Below, piece after piece: positions 8,379-16,135 of a DNA stretch of 64,000 nt. Where the stretch lies: the NCBI GenBank assembly GCA_033794685.1, contig JARAYZ010000002.1; one strand, given 5' to 3'. A model generated the notes under the pieces. That model was not told the DNA's origin, did no database searches, and was given only the letters and a program-made list of their open reading frames with translations. Made by a program: the position numbers and the translations under genes. Source of the stretch: Lentzea sp033794685. GTDB taxonomy: Bacteria > Actinomycetota > Actinomycetes > Mycobacteriales > Pseudonocardiaceae. Every line of letters starts with the position of its first letter. Position 1 is the stretch's first letter.

Positions 8379-9971
8379 ATGAACGACAACCGGATCAAGA
8401 AGATACTCGTCCTCGGTGGCGGCACGGCCGGCTGGATGGCCGCGTCCTACCTCGGCAGGGCGCTCGGCTCCAGCGTCCAGATCACCGTGCTGGAAGCGCC
8501 CGCGATCCCGAAGATCGGGGTCGGCGAGGCGACGATTCCCAACCTGCAGCGGGTGTTCTTCGACTACCTCGGTCTGTCCGAGGAGGACTGGATGCCCGAG
8601 TGCAACGCCAGCTTCAAGATGGGCATCCGCTTCATCAACTGGCGCACACCCGGTGCCGGAACGGCGCAACCGAGGCCGTACGGCACGCACGGCGACCAGT
8701 TCGACCACCTCTTCGGCCTGCTGCCGAACCACGACGACCTGCCGCTGTCGCACTACTGGACGTACAAGAAGCTCACCGGACAGACCGATCAGCCGTTCGA
8801 CCGCGAGTGCTACGCCCAGCCGGCGATCTTCGACCGGAAGCTCGCGCCCCGCCACCTGGACGGCCGCCGGTGGGCCAGCTACGCCTGGCACTTCGACGCC
8901 GACCTGGTCGCCGACTTCCTCCGCAAGTTCGCGACCAGCAAGCAGGGCGCGGTGCACATCGAGGACAAGTTCGTCACGGCCGAGACCGACCAACGCGGCC
9001 ACATCACCGCCGTCAACACCGAGGCCGGTCGCCGGCTCGAGGCGGACCTGTTCATCGACTGCTCCGGTTTCCGGAGCCTGCTGATGAACCAGGTGATGAA
9101 GGAACCGTTCCTGGACATGAGCGACCACCTGCTCAACGACCGCGCGGTGGCGACCCGGATCCAGCACGACGACGAGGAGCACGGCGTCGAGCCGTACACG
9201 TCGTCGATCGCGATGTCGTCGGGCTGGGCCTGGAAGATCCCGATGCTCGGCAGGTTCGGCACCGGCTACGTGTACTCGAGCCGGTTCGCCTCGCAGGACG
9301 AGGCCACCGAGGAGTTCTGCCGGATGTGGAACATCTCCCCCGACACGCATCCGATGAACCACGTCCGGTTCCGGGTCGGGCGCAACCGGCGGGCGTGGGT
9401 GAAGAACTGCGTCGGCATCGGCCTGTCGTCGTGCTTCCTGGAACCGCTCGAGTCCACCGGGATCTACTTCACCTACGCGGCGCTCTACCAGCTGGTGAAG
9501 CACTTCCCCGACAAGCGGTTCGACCCGGCGGTGACCAAGAGGTTCAACGGCGAGATCGAGACGATGTTCGACGACACCAGGGACTTCATCCAGGGTCACT
9601 TCAGCTTCGCGCCGCGCGACGACACGCCGTTCTGGCGGGCCTGCAAGGAACTGGAGCTCGCGCCCGAGTTCGTCGACAAGGTGGCGCGGTACAAGGCCGG
9701 TCTCGGGGTGGACCTGCCGGTGACCGACGAGAGCAACTACTACGGGAACTTCGAGGCCGAGTTCCGCAACTTCTGGAGCAACGCCAACTACTACTGCGTG
9801 TTCGCCGGTCTGGGCGTGACACCGGACCACCACTCCACGCTGCTCGACCACCGGCCGAACGCGGTCGAGTCGGCCGAAGCGGTGTTCGCGGAGGTCAAGC
9901 AGCGCCGGGACGAGCTGTTGGAGAGCCTGCCCACGATGCACGCCTACCTGCGCCACCTGTACGGGAAGTGA
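8379..9971 (+). CDS. FAD-dependent tryptophan halogenase (RebH/PrnA-like, probably 7-position)
   Basis: A 530-residue flavin-dependent halogenase. GGGTAGW (13-19) is the FAD motif, GVGEATIP the conserved early segment, Lys80 in NASFKMGIRFINW matches the catalytic Lys79 of RebH/PrnA, and GWAWKIP is the WxWxIP signature that blocks monooxygenation. LEPLESTGIYF carries the active-site Glu. Long stretches such as EPFLDMSDHLLNDRAVAT and MLGRFGTGYVYSSRFA closely resemble what I remember of RebH, a tryptophan 7-halogenase. 7-Chlorotryptophan would become 3-chlorokynurenine and 2-amino-3-chlorobenzoate. Regiochemistry is inferred from overall resemblance only; taromycin-type 6-chlorination is the alternative. 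The ATG has GGGAGAG directly upstream, and the gene overlaps the flavin reductase by GTGA. Confidence 0.93.
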   Translation: MNDNRIKKILVLGGGTAGWMAASYLGRALGSSVQITVLEAPAIPKIGVGEATIPNLQRVFFDYLGLSEEDWMPECNASFKMGIRFINWRTPGAGTAQPRPYGTHGDQFDHLFGLLPNHDDLPLSHYWTYKKLTGQTDQPFDRECYAQPAIFDRKLAPRHLDGRRWASYAWHFDADLVADFLRKFATSKQGAVHIEDKFVTAETDQRGHITAVNTEAGRRLEADLFIDCSGFRSLLMNQVMKEPFLDMSDHLLNDRAVATRIQHDDEEHGVEPYTSSIAMSSGWAWKIPMLGRFGTGYVYSSRFASQDEATEEFCRMWNISPDTHPMNHVRFRVGRNRRAWVKNCVGIGLSSCFLEPLESTGIYFTYAALYQLVKHFPDKRFDPAVTKRFNGEIETMFDDTRDFIQGHFSFAPRDDTPFWRACKELELAPEFVDKVARYKAGLGVDLPVTDESNYYGNFEAEFRNFWSNANYYCVFAGLGVTPDHHSTLLDHRPNAVESAEAVFAEVKQRRDELLESLPTMHAYLRHLYGK

Positions 9972-10522
9972 CCGTGCCGGAAGGACACTCGCTCACCGGT
10001 GTCTCGCGGAACTCCTTCCGATCGCTCATGTCGGAGTTTCCGAGCGGGGTCGTGGTGGTGACGACGCTGGACCCGGACGGGGAGCCGAGGGGCATGACCT
10101 GCTCGTCCCTGTGCAGCGTCACGGACACCCCGCCGACCCTGCTCGTGTGCCTGCGCGGGGAGAGCCCGACCCTTGCCGCGGTCCTGCGCCGCGGCGAGTT
10201 CGCGGTGAACTTCCTGCACTCCGGCGCACAGCACGTCGCCGAACTGTTCAGCTCACCGGCTGCGCGGAACCGCTTCGACCTGGTGGGCTGGACGGCCGGC
10301 CGCGGCGGGCCGCACATCGGCGACCACGCGCACGCGATCGCCGACTGCCGGGTCGCGCGCACGGGAGACGGCGGGAGTCACGTCGTCGTGTTCGGCGAGG
10401 TCCGTGACGTCACGTTGCGGCGCGGCCAGGTCCCGCTGCTGTACGGCCGGCGGCGCTACAACGCGTGGCGCGAGCACATGAGCCAGGAACCGATGCCGTC
10501 ACCCCGACCTGGATGGAGCTAG
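9968..10522 (+). CDS. Flavin reductase partner of the halogenase
   Basis: A 184-residue protein of the flavin reductase-like / HpaC split-barrel family. It uses NAD(P)H to make free FADH2, which the tryptophan halogenase needs. Family features are FPSGVVVVTTLDPDGEPRG, MTCSSLCSVT, PPTLLVCL and FAVNFL, with length normal for the family. The GTG start overlaps the halogenase stop (GTGA), so translation is coupled and the pair is made in step. The stop lies two bases before the kynureninase ATG. Confidence 0.92.
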   Translation: MTVPEGHSLTGVSRNSFRSLMSEFPSGVVVVTTLDPDGEPRGMTCSSLCSVTDTPPTLLVCLRGESPTLAAVLRRGEFAVNFLHSGAQHVAELFSSPAARNRFDLVGWTAGRGGPHIGDHAHAIADCRVARTGDGGSHVVVFGEVRDVTLRRGQVPLLYGRRRYNAWREHMSQEPMPSPRPGWS

Positions 10523-10524
10523 CC

Positions 10525-11718
10525 ATGCCCGGCCCCAGCCGCGACACCGCGGTACGACTGGACCTCGCGGACCCTCTTTCCGCACTGCGCAGGAGGTTCC
10601 TGCTGCCGGAGGGTCTGGTGTACCTCGACGGCAACTCGCTCGGCGCCCTGCCGACCGGCGTTCCGGCGGCGGTCCAGACGGCGGTCACCGAGAACTGGGG
10701 CCGGCACCTCATCAAGGTCTGGACCGACGACGGCTGGTGGGACCTGCCGCTCGAGGTCGGTGACCGCGTGGGCAGACTGCTCGGCGCGGCACCCGGCCAG
10801 ACCGTCGTCGGCGACTCGACCTCCGTGCACCTGTTCAATCTGCTGACCGCAGCGGCCCGGCTGCGCCCCGGCCGCCGGCTGATCCTCATCGAGGAGGGCG
10901 ACTTCCCCACGAACCACTACATGGCCGCGTCGGTCGCCCGGCTGCTCGGGCTGGAGGTCCGCCCGGTTCCCATGCGCGACATGGCATCGGCCCTCCGCAC
11001 GCTCGGTGAGCAGGTCGCGGTCGTCACGTCAGGGGTCGTCGACTTCCGCACGGGTGAGCTCTGGCACGTCGCCTCGATCACACGAGCGGCGCACGACGCG
11101 GGTGCGGTCGTCGTCTGGGACGTAAGCCATGCCGTTGGCGCCCTTGAACTCGCGCTCGACGCGGACGGCGTGGACTTCGCGGTGGGCTGCTCCTACAAGT
11201 TCCTGTCGGGCGGCCCCGGTGCTCCGGGGTTCGGGTATGCCGCCCGCCGCCACCACGAGGACGTCGACCAGCCGTTGTGCGGCTGGCACGGGCACGCCGA
11301 GCCGTTCGGCATGGTGCCCGGCTACACGCCCGTGGCCGGCGTCGGGCGGTTGCGCGTCGGCTCACCGAACGTCCTGTCCATGCTGTCGCTGGACGCGGCA
11401 CTGGACGTCTTCGACGACGTCGACCTGGCGGCGGTCCGCGCGAAGAGCCTGGCACTCGGCCGTTTCTTCGTCGAGTCGATCGACACCCACCTGGCAGGAC
11501 TCGGATTCGAGCTCGTCACGCCCCGCCAGGACGATCGGCGCGCGAGCCAGGTGACGCTGCGCCACCCGGAGGCCGAGCGGATCATGGAGGACCTGAACAA
11601 GCGCGGGATCATCGGTGACGTCCGGCCGCCCGCCCTGCTGCGCTTCGGGTTCAACAGCCTCTACATCTCCTACGCCGACGTCTTCAGCGTGGTCGAGGCG
11701 CTGCGTTCGTGTGCGTGA
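10525..11718 (+). CDS. kynU-like: Kynureninase (PLP enzyme)
   Basis: A 397-residue fold-type I PLP enzyme. YLDGNSLGALP near the N-terminus, VVWDVSHAVGALE with the PLP-contacting Asp, and FAVGCSYKFLSGGPGAPGFGY with the Schiff-base Lys are kynureninase hallmarks. It cleaves kynurenine to anthranilate and alanine; with the halogenase upstream the expected substrate is chlorokynurenine and the product chloroanthranilate. Its presence distinguishes this operon from taromycin-type sets that stop at chlorokynurenine. The start follows the reductase stop by two bases, and the end of the reductase gene supplies GGATGGAG as ribosome site. Its last 35 bases overlap the 3-prime end of the convergent P450 gene. 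Confidence 0.93.
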   Translation: MPGPSRDTAVRLDLADPLSALRRRFLLPEGLVYLDGNSLGALPTGVPAAVQTAVTENWGRHLIKVWTDDGWWDLPLEVGDRVGRLLGAAPGQTVVGDSTSVHLFNLLTAAARLRPGRRLILIEEGDFPTNHYMAASVARLLGLEVRPVPMRDMASALRTLGEQVAVVTSGVVDFRTGELWHVASITRAAHDAGAVVVWDVSHAVGALELALDADGVDFAVGCSYKFLSGGPGAPGFGYAARRHHEDVDQPLCGWHGHAEPFGMVPGYTPVAGVGRLRVGSPNVLSMLSLDAALDVFDDVDLAAVRAKSLALGRFFVESIDTHLAGLGFELVTPRQDDRRASQVTLRHPEAERIMEDLNKRGIIGDVRPPALLRFGFNSLYISYADVFSVVEALRSCA

Positions 11719-12940
11719 GCGGCCGGGAGGTCACCACCGGCATGCGCTTGATGCCGGCGACGAAGTTGGACGCCAGGTGCTCCACCGGACCGGCGAGCTC
11801 GAACCGGACGGCCGAGCCGGCGATCTCGGCGAACAGCGCGGTCAACGCCATGCGCGCCAAGGCCGCGCCGACGCAGTGGTGCGGCCCGAAGCCGAACGCG
11901 ACGTGCCGGTTCGGTGTCCGGGTCACGTCGAACCGGAAGGGCTCGGGGAAGACGTCCTCGTCCCGGTTCGCCGAGCCGAGCCACGCGACCACCGCGTCAC
12001 CCTCGCCGATCTCCTGGCCGTTGACCGAGGTGCCCCGCGTCGCGTAGCGCATGAAGTGGCTGGCCGGTGAGGAAAAGCGCAGGCCCTCCTCCACCGCGCT
12101 GGGCACCAGCCCCGGATCGTCGACGAGTGCGCGGTGTTCGTCGGGGTTCTCGATGAGCGCCAGTACCGTTCCCGTGATGGCGTGCGGGGTGGTGACGTTC
12201 GCGCCCAGCAGCAGGCTGTAGCAGTTGTAGACCAGTTCGTCGTGGCGCAGCCCGCGTCCGCCCGCCTGAAGCTCGGCGAGCGCGCTGATCAGGCCGTCCG
12301 GCCGGGGCGTGCGGCGGGCCCTGCGGGAGAAGTACGTGAACAGCTCGTGGTGCGCAGTGGTCGAGGTGTTGGGCCCCAGCCGGAAATCGGGGTCGTCCGG
12401 TGCGATGGCCGCGGTGGTGAGCGTGGTCAGCCGGGGCCAGTCCTGCTCGGGAATGCCCATCAGGGTGCCGGTGAAGGCCATCGGGAAACCCGCCGCGAGC
12501 TCGGCCAGGTCGCGCGGGCCGTCCAGCAGTTGCCCGAGCAGGCGGGCGACCACCTGCCGGAGTGCCGGCAGGAAGGGATCCAAAGCCTTCCTGGACAACA
12601 GTTTGGCGATCGGCTCGTGCAACGTCGTGTGCGCGGGCGGGTCGCTGGCCGCCATCATCTTGCCGCCGGCCGGGTCGTGGCCGCCGAGCACCGACAGCAG
12701 GGTCCCCCGGCTGGAGGTGAACCTGGTGTGGTCCCTGAGCACGTCGCGGACGTCGTGATACTTGGTGACCGACCAGAAACCGCGGCCGTCGGGCAGCGTC
12801 TGCCGGTGCACTGGAGCTTCCCGGCGCAGCGTGGTCCAGATCGCGTGCGGATCCCCTGAGCTGTAGAGGTCCGGGGACACGAGATCCAGCGCGCCCAGGT
12901 CCGTTCGCGGTGGGAGTTCGGTGCGCTCACCGATCCTCAT
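11684..12940 (-). CDS. Cytochrome P450, probable tailoring of a PCP-bound amino acid
   Basis: A 418-residue soluble bacterial P450. EEGLR is the ExxR motif and FGFGPHHCVGAALAR the heme-Cys loop. The I-helix reads LLLGANVTTPH where most P450s have AGxE/DT: the Thr is kept but the acidic partner is Val, which is unusual for a standard hydroxylase. Its ATG lies inside the last codons of the A-PCP gene (14-base overlap), so the two are translationally coupled. A-PCP plus P450 pairs classically beta-hydroxylate an amino acid held on the carrier protein (novobiocin, nikkomycin and skyllamycin logic), so beta-hydroxyvaline is the favoured product. An alternative is oxidation of the tryptophan-derived acid. 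It is last in the leftward operon and overlaps kynureninase tail to tail. Confidence 0.9.
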   Translation of the reverse strand: MRIGERTELPPRTDLGALDLVSPDLYSSGDPHAIWTTLRREAPVHRQTLPDGRGFWSVTKYHDVRDVLRDHTRFTSSRGTLLSVLGGHDPAGGKMMAASDPPAHTTLHEPIAKLLSRKALDPFLPALRQVVARLLGQLLDGPRDLAELAAGFPMAFTGTLMGIPEQDWPRLTTLTTAAIAPDDPDFRLGPNTSTTAHHELFTYFSRRARRTPRPDGLISALAELQAGGRGLRHDELVYNCYSLLLGANVTTPHAITGTVLALIENPDEHRALVDDPGLVPSAVEEGLRFSSPASHFMRYATRGTSVNGQEIGEGDAVVAWLGSANRDEDVFPEPFRFDVTRTPNRHVAFGFGPHHCVGAALARMALTALFAEIAGSAVRFELAGPVEHLASNFVAGIKRMPVVTSRPLTHTNAAPRPR

Positions 12941-14684
12941 CGATGCCTCCGGCGATCAGGTCGGCCAGCTCCGCGATGGTCGGATGCTGGTAGAAGTCCT
13001 GCGGGTCGACCTCGACGTCGTGCCGGTCGCTGATCTCCATGATGATCCGGACCGCCATCAGCGAGTGGCCGCCGAGTTCGAAGAAGTCGTCGTGCACACC
13101 GACCCGGTTCACCTGGGTCAGGTCCGCCCACAGCCGGGCGAGCCAGCTCTCCACCAGGGTGCCGGGTGGCCGGTAGTCCGAGCTCAGGACGCCCCGGTCG
13201 GCCACGGTGTGCGCTGCCAGCGCTTTCCGGTCCACCTTTCCGTTGGCCGTCAGGGGAAGGGCTTCGAGCCACACGAAACCCGTGGGGATCAGGTAGGACG
13301 GCAACACCTCGCCGAGGTGCTTGCGCAGGTGATCGGACACGACCGGCTCGTCGGCGACGTAGAACCCGACCAGACGACGTTCCCCTTGGGACGACTGCGT
13401 TGTGACCACGGCGTCCACCAGGTCCGGGTGCGTGCGCAGCGCGTGTTCCACCTCGCCCGGCTCGATCCGGAAGCCGCGGATCTTCACCTGCAGGTCCTCG
13501 CGGCCGAGGAAGTCCAGCCCGCCGTCCGGGCGGCGGCGGCCGAGGTCGCCGGTGCGGTACATCCGATCGCCGGGCACGCCGGCGAACGGGTTCGGCACGA
13601 ACCGTTCGGCGGTCAGCCTCGGATCGTTGAGGTACCCGTGCGCGAGACCGCCGCCCGCGGCGAAGATCAGGCCCTCCGCTGCGATGTCGCCGGCGTCGTC
13701 GAGCACGTGCACGACCGTGCCGTCGATCGGCTGACCGATCGGCACCCGTTCCGCGACGTGCTCGGTGAGGACCTCGCAGCAGGTGAACGTGGTGTTCTCG
13801 GTGGGTCCGTACCCGTTGATCAGTGTGGTGTCGCCGAGGAGGTCGAGCGCGCTGTTCACGTGCTCCACCGACAGCACGTCTCCGCCCGCGAGCAGCAGCC
13901 GGACCCCGCGCAGCTCCCGTGCCAGGCCGGACTCGACGACCTGGTGGAACAGGCCTGCGGTCAGCCACAACACGGTGACCTCGTTGGCGCGCACCAGTTC
14001 GGTGAGCTTCGCCAGGGACAGGTCGTGGTCCGGCGCCACGACCAGCTTGGCGCCGTTGAGCAACGCGCCCCAGATCTCCAGGGTCGACGCGTCGAAGGCG
14101 ACGGGCGCCAGGTGCAGGAACACGTCGTCCGGCCCGACCGGCAGGTACTTCGCCGCGACGACCAGCCGGGTGATCCCGCGATGCGGTACCAGGACGCCTT
14201 TCGGTGCCCCGCTCGATCCGGACGTGTACGCGATGTACGCGGTGTTCTCCGCGCCCACGCGGGTCTCCGGCCGGGTATCCGGTCGCTGGGCGCTGCTCTC
14301 CCACAGTTCGTCCAGCGACAGCGAGGGCACGCCCTGTTCGGGGCCCGGCGCGTCGTCGGTGATCACCAGGGCGGGCCGGACGTCTCGCAGGATCGTTCTC
14401 CGGCGCTCGTCCGGCATCCGGCGATCCAGCGCGACGTACGCGCCGCCCGCCTTGAGCACGGCCACCAGCAGCACGATCATCCGTGCCGAACGGCGCACCA
14501 GCAGTGCCACCGGGACCTCGGCGTCCACTCCCCGCGAACGGAGTTCGTGCGCCAGCTGGTTCGCCCGGCGATCCAGTTCGGCGTACGTGATCTCGCCGTC
14601 GCCACCGCTGATCGCGATCGTGGTGGGGCGGGCCGCCGCGTGCAGTTCGAGGGCCTCCGCCGCCGTCGTGTTCCTCGTTGCCAT
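12927..14684 (-). CDS. Stand-alone NRPS adenylation-PCP didomain (Val-like code)
   Basis: A 585-residue A-T didomain. The A domain shows YTSGSSGAPKGV (A3), FDASTLEIWG (A4), GYGPTENTTF (A5), YRTGDLGRRRPDGG (A7), QVKIRGFRIEPGE (A8) and LTANGKVDRKAL (A10). The carrier domain has FFELGGHSLMA with its phosphopantetheine Ser. Hand extraction of the ten-residue code gives DALWLGGTFK, close to valine codes such as DAFWIGGTFK. No C domain is attached, so the aminoacyl group must be handed elsewhere; module 4 of the large NRPS lacks an A domain and is the obvious recipient. AAGGGA precedes the ATG 14684. Upstream is the hotdog gene, downstream the coupled P450, consistent with loading, oxidation and transfer. 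Confidence 0.93.
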   Translation of the reverse strand: MATRNTTAAEALELHAAARPTTIAISGGDGEITYAELDRRANQLAHELRSRGVDAEVPVALLVRRSARMIVLLVAVLKAGGAYVALDRRMPDERRRTILRDVRPALVITDDAPGPEQGVPSLSLDELWESSAQRPDTRPETRVGAENTAYIAYTSGSSGAPKGVLVPHRGITRLVVAAKYLPVGPDDVFLHLAPVAFDASTLEIWGALLNGAKLVVAPDHDLSLAKLTELVRANEVTVLWLTAGLFHQVVESGLARELRGVRLLLAGGDVLSVEHVNSALDLLGDTTLINGYGPTENTTFTCCEVLTEHVAERVPIGQPIDGTVVHVLDDAGDIAAEGLIFAAGGGLAHGYLNDPRLTAERFVPNPFAGVPGDRMYRTGDLGRRRPDGGLDFLGREDLQVKIRGFRIEPGEVEHALRTHPDLVDAVVTTQSSQGERRLVGFYVADEPVVSDHLRKHLGEVLPSYLIPTGFVWLEALPLTANGKVDRKALAAHTVADRGVLSSDYRPPGTLVESWLARLWADLTQVNRVGVHDDFFELGGHSLMAVRIIMEISDRHDVEVDPQDFYQHPTIAELADLIAGGIDEDR

Positions 14685-14709
14685 CCAGGGTTTCCCTTCT
14701 CGCCGACGG

Positions 14710-15417
14710 TCAGGTGGTCCGCTGCTCGGCGACGGCGGTCCAGGTGGCCATCGCCTTGGCCACCAGCTCGCCGCGGTCGTCGTACAGGGCGGTGCCGACC
14801 GTCGCGGTGCGGCCCTGCCGTCGCCACAGGCGTCCGACCACGACGTGGGGTGTGAGCGCGCGGGGCTTCCGGCGGGTGATCGCGACCATGCGGGTGAGCA
14901 CCATCGGCTCCCGGACCGGATCCACGGTCCAGCCACCGGGGCAGTCCAGGACGCTCCACACGAGTTCGGGCTGGTCGCACGACGCTGCCGGCGGAGTCCA
15001 GGGACACGCCACCAGTCCGGGCACCGCCGGAACATCGCCCGGCGCCAGCGGAAAGCCGTCCTGCGGCTCGCGGTCCACCCCGCAGACGAAGCAGGTCGGG
15101 AACGGATGACCGAGCCTCCCCCGGTACCGGGTCGCCGCGTCGACCGCCGTCTCGAACGGAACCGGCTCCACGGCGGGGAAGTCCTGCGCCGCCGCGCTCG
15201 TGGTCGCGATCAGCCGGTCACCGTCCCAGACGTGGGAGCGCTGCCTCCCCGGCCGGAGTTCCAGCACGCGGTCGAGCGGTGGTGCCACCAGCAGCACGAC
15301 CGCCACCGGCTGATCGTGTTCGCCCGTCAGTCCCGCGAACGAGCCGCAGGCGTAGCCGCCGTTGGCCGTGTCCGGTGGGCCGTTGTACCGGGCGGGGATG
15401 CGCACCGTCCGTTCCAT
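14710..15417 (-). CDS. Hotdog-fold thioesterase-like protein
   Basis: A 235-residue protein resembling actinobacterial acyl-CoA thioesterase-like hotdog proteins. NGPPDTANGGYACG near the N-terminus, HPFPTCFVCGVDR in the middle with its two Cys residues, and the C-terminal half (GRLWRRQGRTATVGTALYDD) suggest a double-hotdog layout. It begins four bases after the aminoacyltransferase-like gene and is 25 bases before the A-PCP gene, so it belongs to the same transcript. A role in editing mis-primed carrier domains or releasing an acyl intermediate is possible but unproven. I recognise the family pattern, not a specific characterised homologue. Confidence 0.7.
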   Translation of the reverse strand: MERTVRIPARYNGPPDTANGGYACGSFAGLTGEHDQPVAVVLLVAPPLDRVLELRPGRQRSHVWDGDRLIATTSAAAQDFPAVEPVPFETAVDAATRYRGRLGHPFPTCFVCGVDREPQDGFPLAPGDVPAVPGLVACPWTPPAASCDQPELVWSVLDCPGGWTVDPVREPMVLTRMVAITRRKPRALTPHVVVGRLWRRQGRTATVGTALYDDRGELVAKAMATWTAVAEQRTT

Positions 15418-15421
15418 CGCC

Positions 15422-16135
15422 TCACCCGCCCCGGATTCCGGTCTGGAAGGCGTCGAGCAGGGCGCCGGGAGCCTTGATGAACGCGTGGTGGTCACCGTCC
15501 AGCACGACCGGGGTGCTGCGTCCCCAGTGGGCCCATCCGGCCATCAGGCCGGGCGGGATCTCCACGTCGCCGGACCACCCGATCGCCCGGATCGCGAAGG
15601 AGTCGACCGGCGTCCTGGGCAGGCGGTAGGCCCGGTTGGCGGCCAGGTCGTCGACGAGCACCTTGACGAAGAAGTCGACCAGCCGCTTGGCCGGCTTCAC
15701 CAGCCCCAGCATCCGCACGACCTCGACACGAAGCTCGTCCGTGCCCATGTCGAGGAACCGGCCGTACGGCCCGTCGTCCGGCGCCACCTGCGAGGAGATG
15801 AAGCAGGTCGTCGGCGCTTTCGCGTCGGACGCCATGCGCCGCGCGAACTCGAAGGCGGCGAGCGCTCCACCGCAGTGCCCGAACACGCTGAAGTCGCGGT
15901 CGAGGTGCGGCCCGAGTTCGGCGGTCATCTGCTCGGCCAGCCGCTCGTACGTCCCGTAGTGCGGCTCCCCCATCCGGGTCTCCCGGCCGGGCAGGTGCAG
16001 CGGTACCAGGGCGATGTCGCCGACGCGGTCGGGCCACGAGCGGAACATCGAGGCGCCGCAACCGGAGTACGGGAAGCACAGCAGCACGTGGTCGCAGTCG
16101 TCCGGCGGATCGGTCAGGAACCAGCGGTTGGTCAC
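15422..16135 (-). CDS. Type II thioesterase fold with Cys nucleophile: probable SyrC/CmaE-like aminoacyltransferase
   Basis: A 237-residue alpha/beta-hydrolase with the overall look of NRPS type II thioesterases: LLCFPYSGCGASMF, LPGRETRMGEP, and GDHHAFIKAP with the catalytic His. The nucleophile elbow, normally GHSMG, reads FGHCGGAL, so the nucleophile is Cys88 (codon TGC at 15874-15872). Known enzymes with this Ser-to-Cys change, SyrC (syringomycin) and CmaE (coronamic acid), are aminoacyltransferases moving residues between carrier domains, not hydrolases. The same operon contains a free A-PCP donor and an NRPS with an A-less acceptor module, the arrangement those enzymes serve. GTG 16135 overlaps the NRPS stop as GTGA. 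An ordinary editing thioesterase remains possible. Confidence 0.88.
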   Translation of the reverse strand: MTNRWFLTDPPDDCDHVLLCFPYSGCGASMFRSWPDRVGDIALVPLHLPGRETRMGEPHYGTYERLAEQMTAELGPHLDRDFSVFGHCGGALAAFEFARRMASDAKAPTTCFISSQVAPDDGPYGRFLDMGTDELRVEVVRMLGLVKPAKRLVDFFVKVLVDDLAANRAYRLPRTPVDSFAIRAIGWSGDVEIPPGLMAGWAHWGRSTPVVLDGDHHAFIKAPGALLDAFQTGIRGG

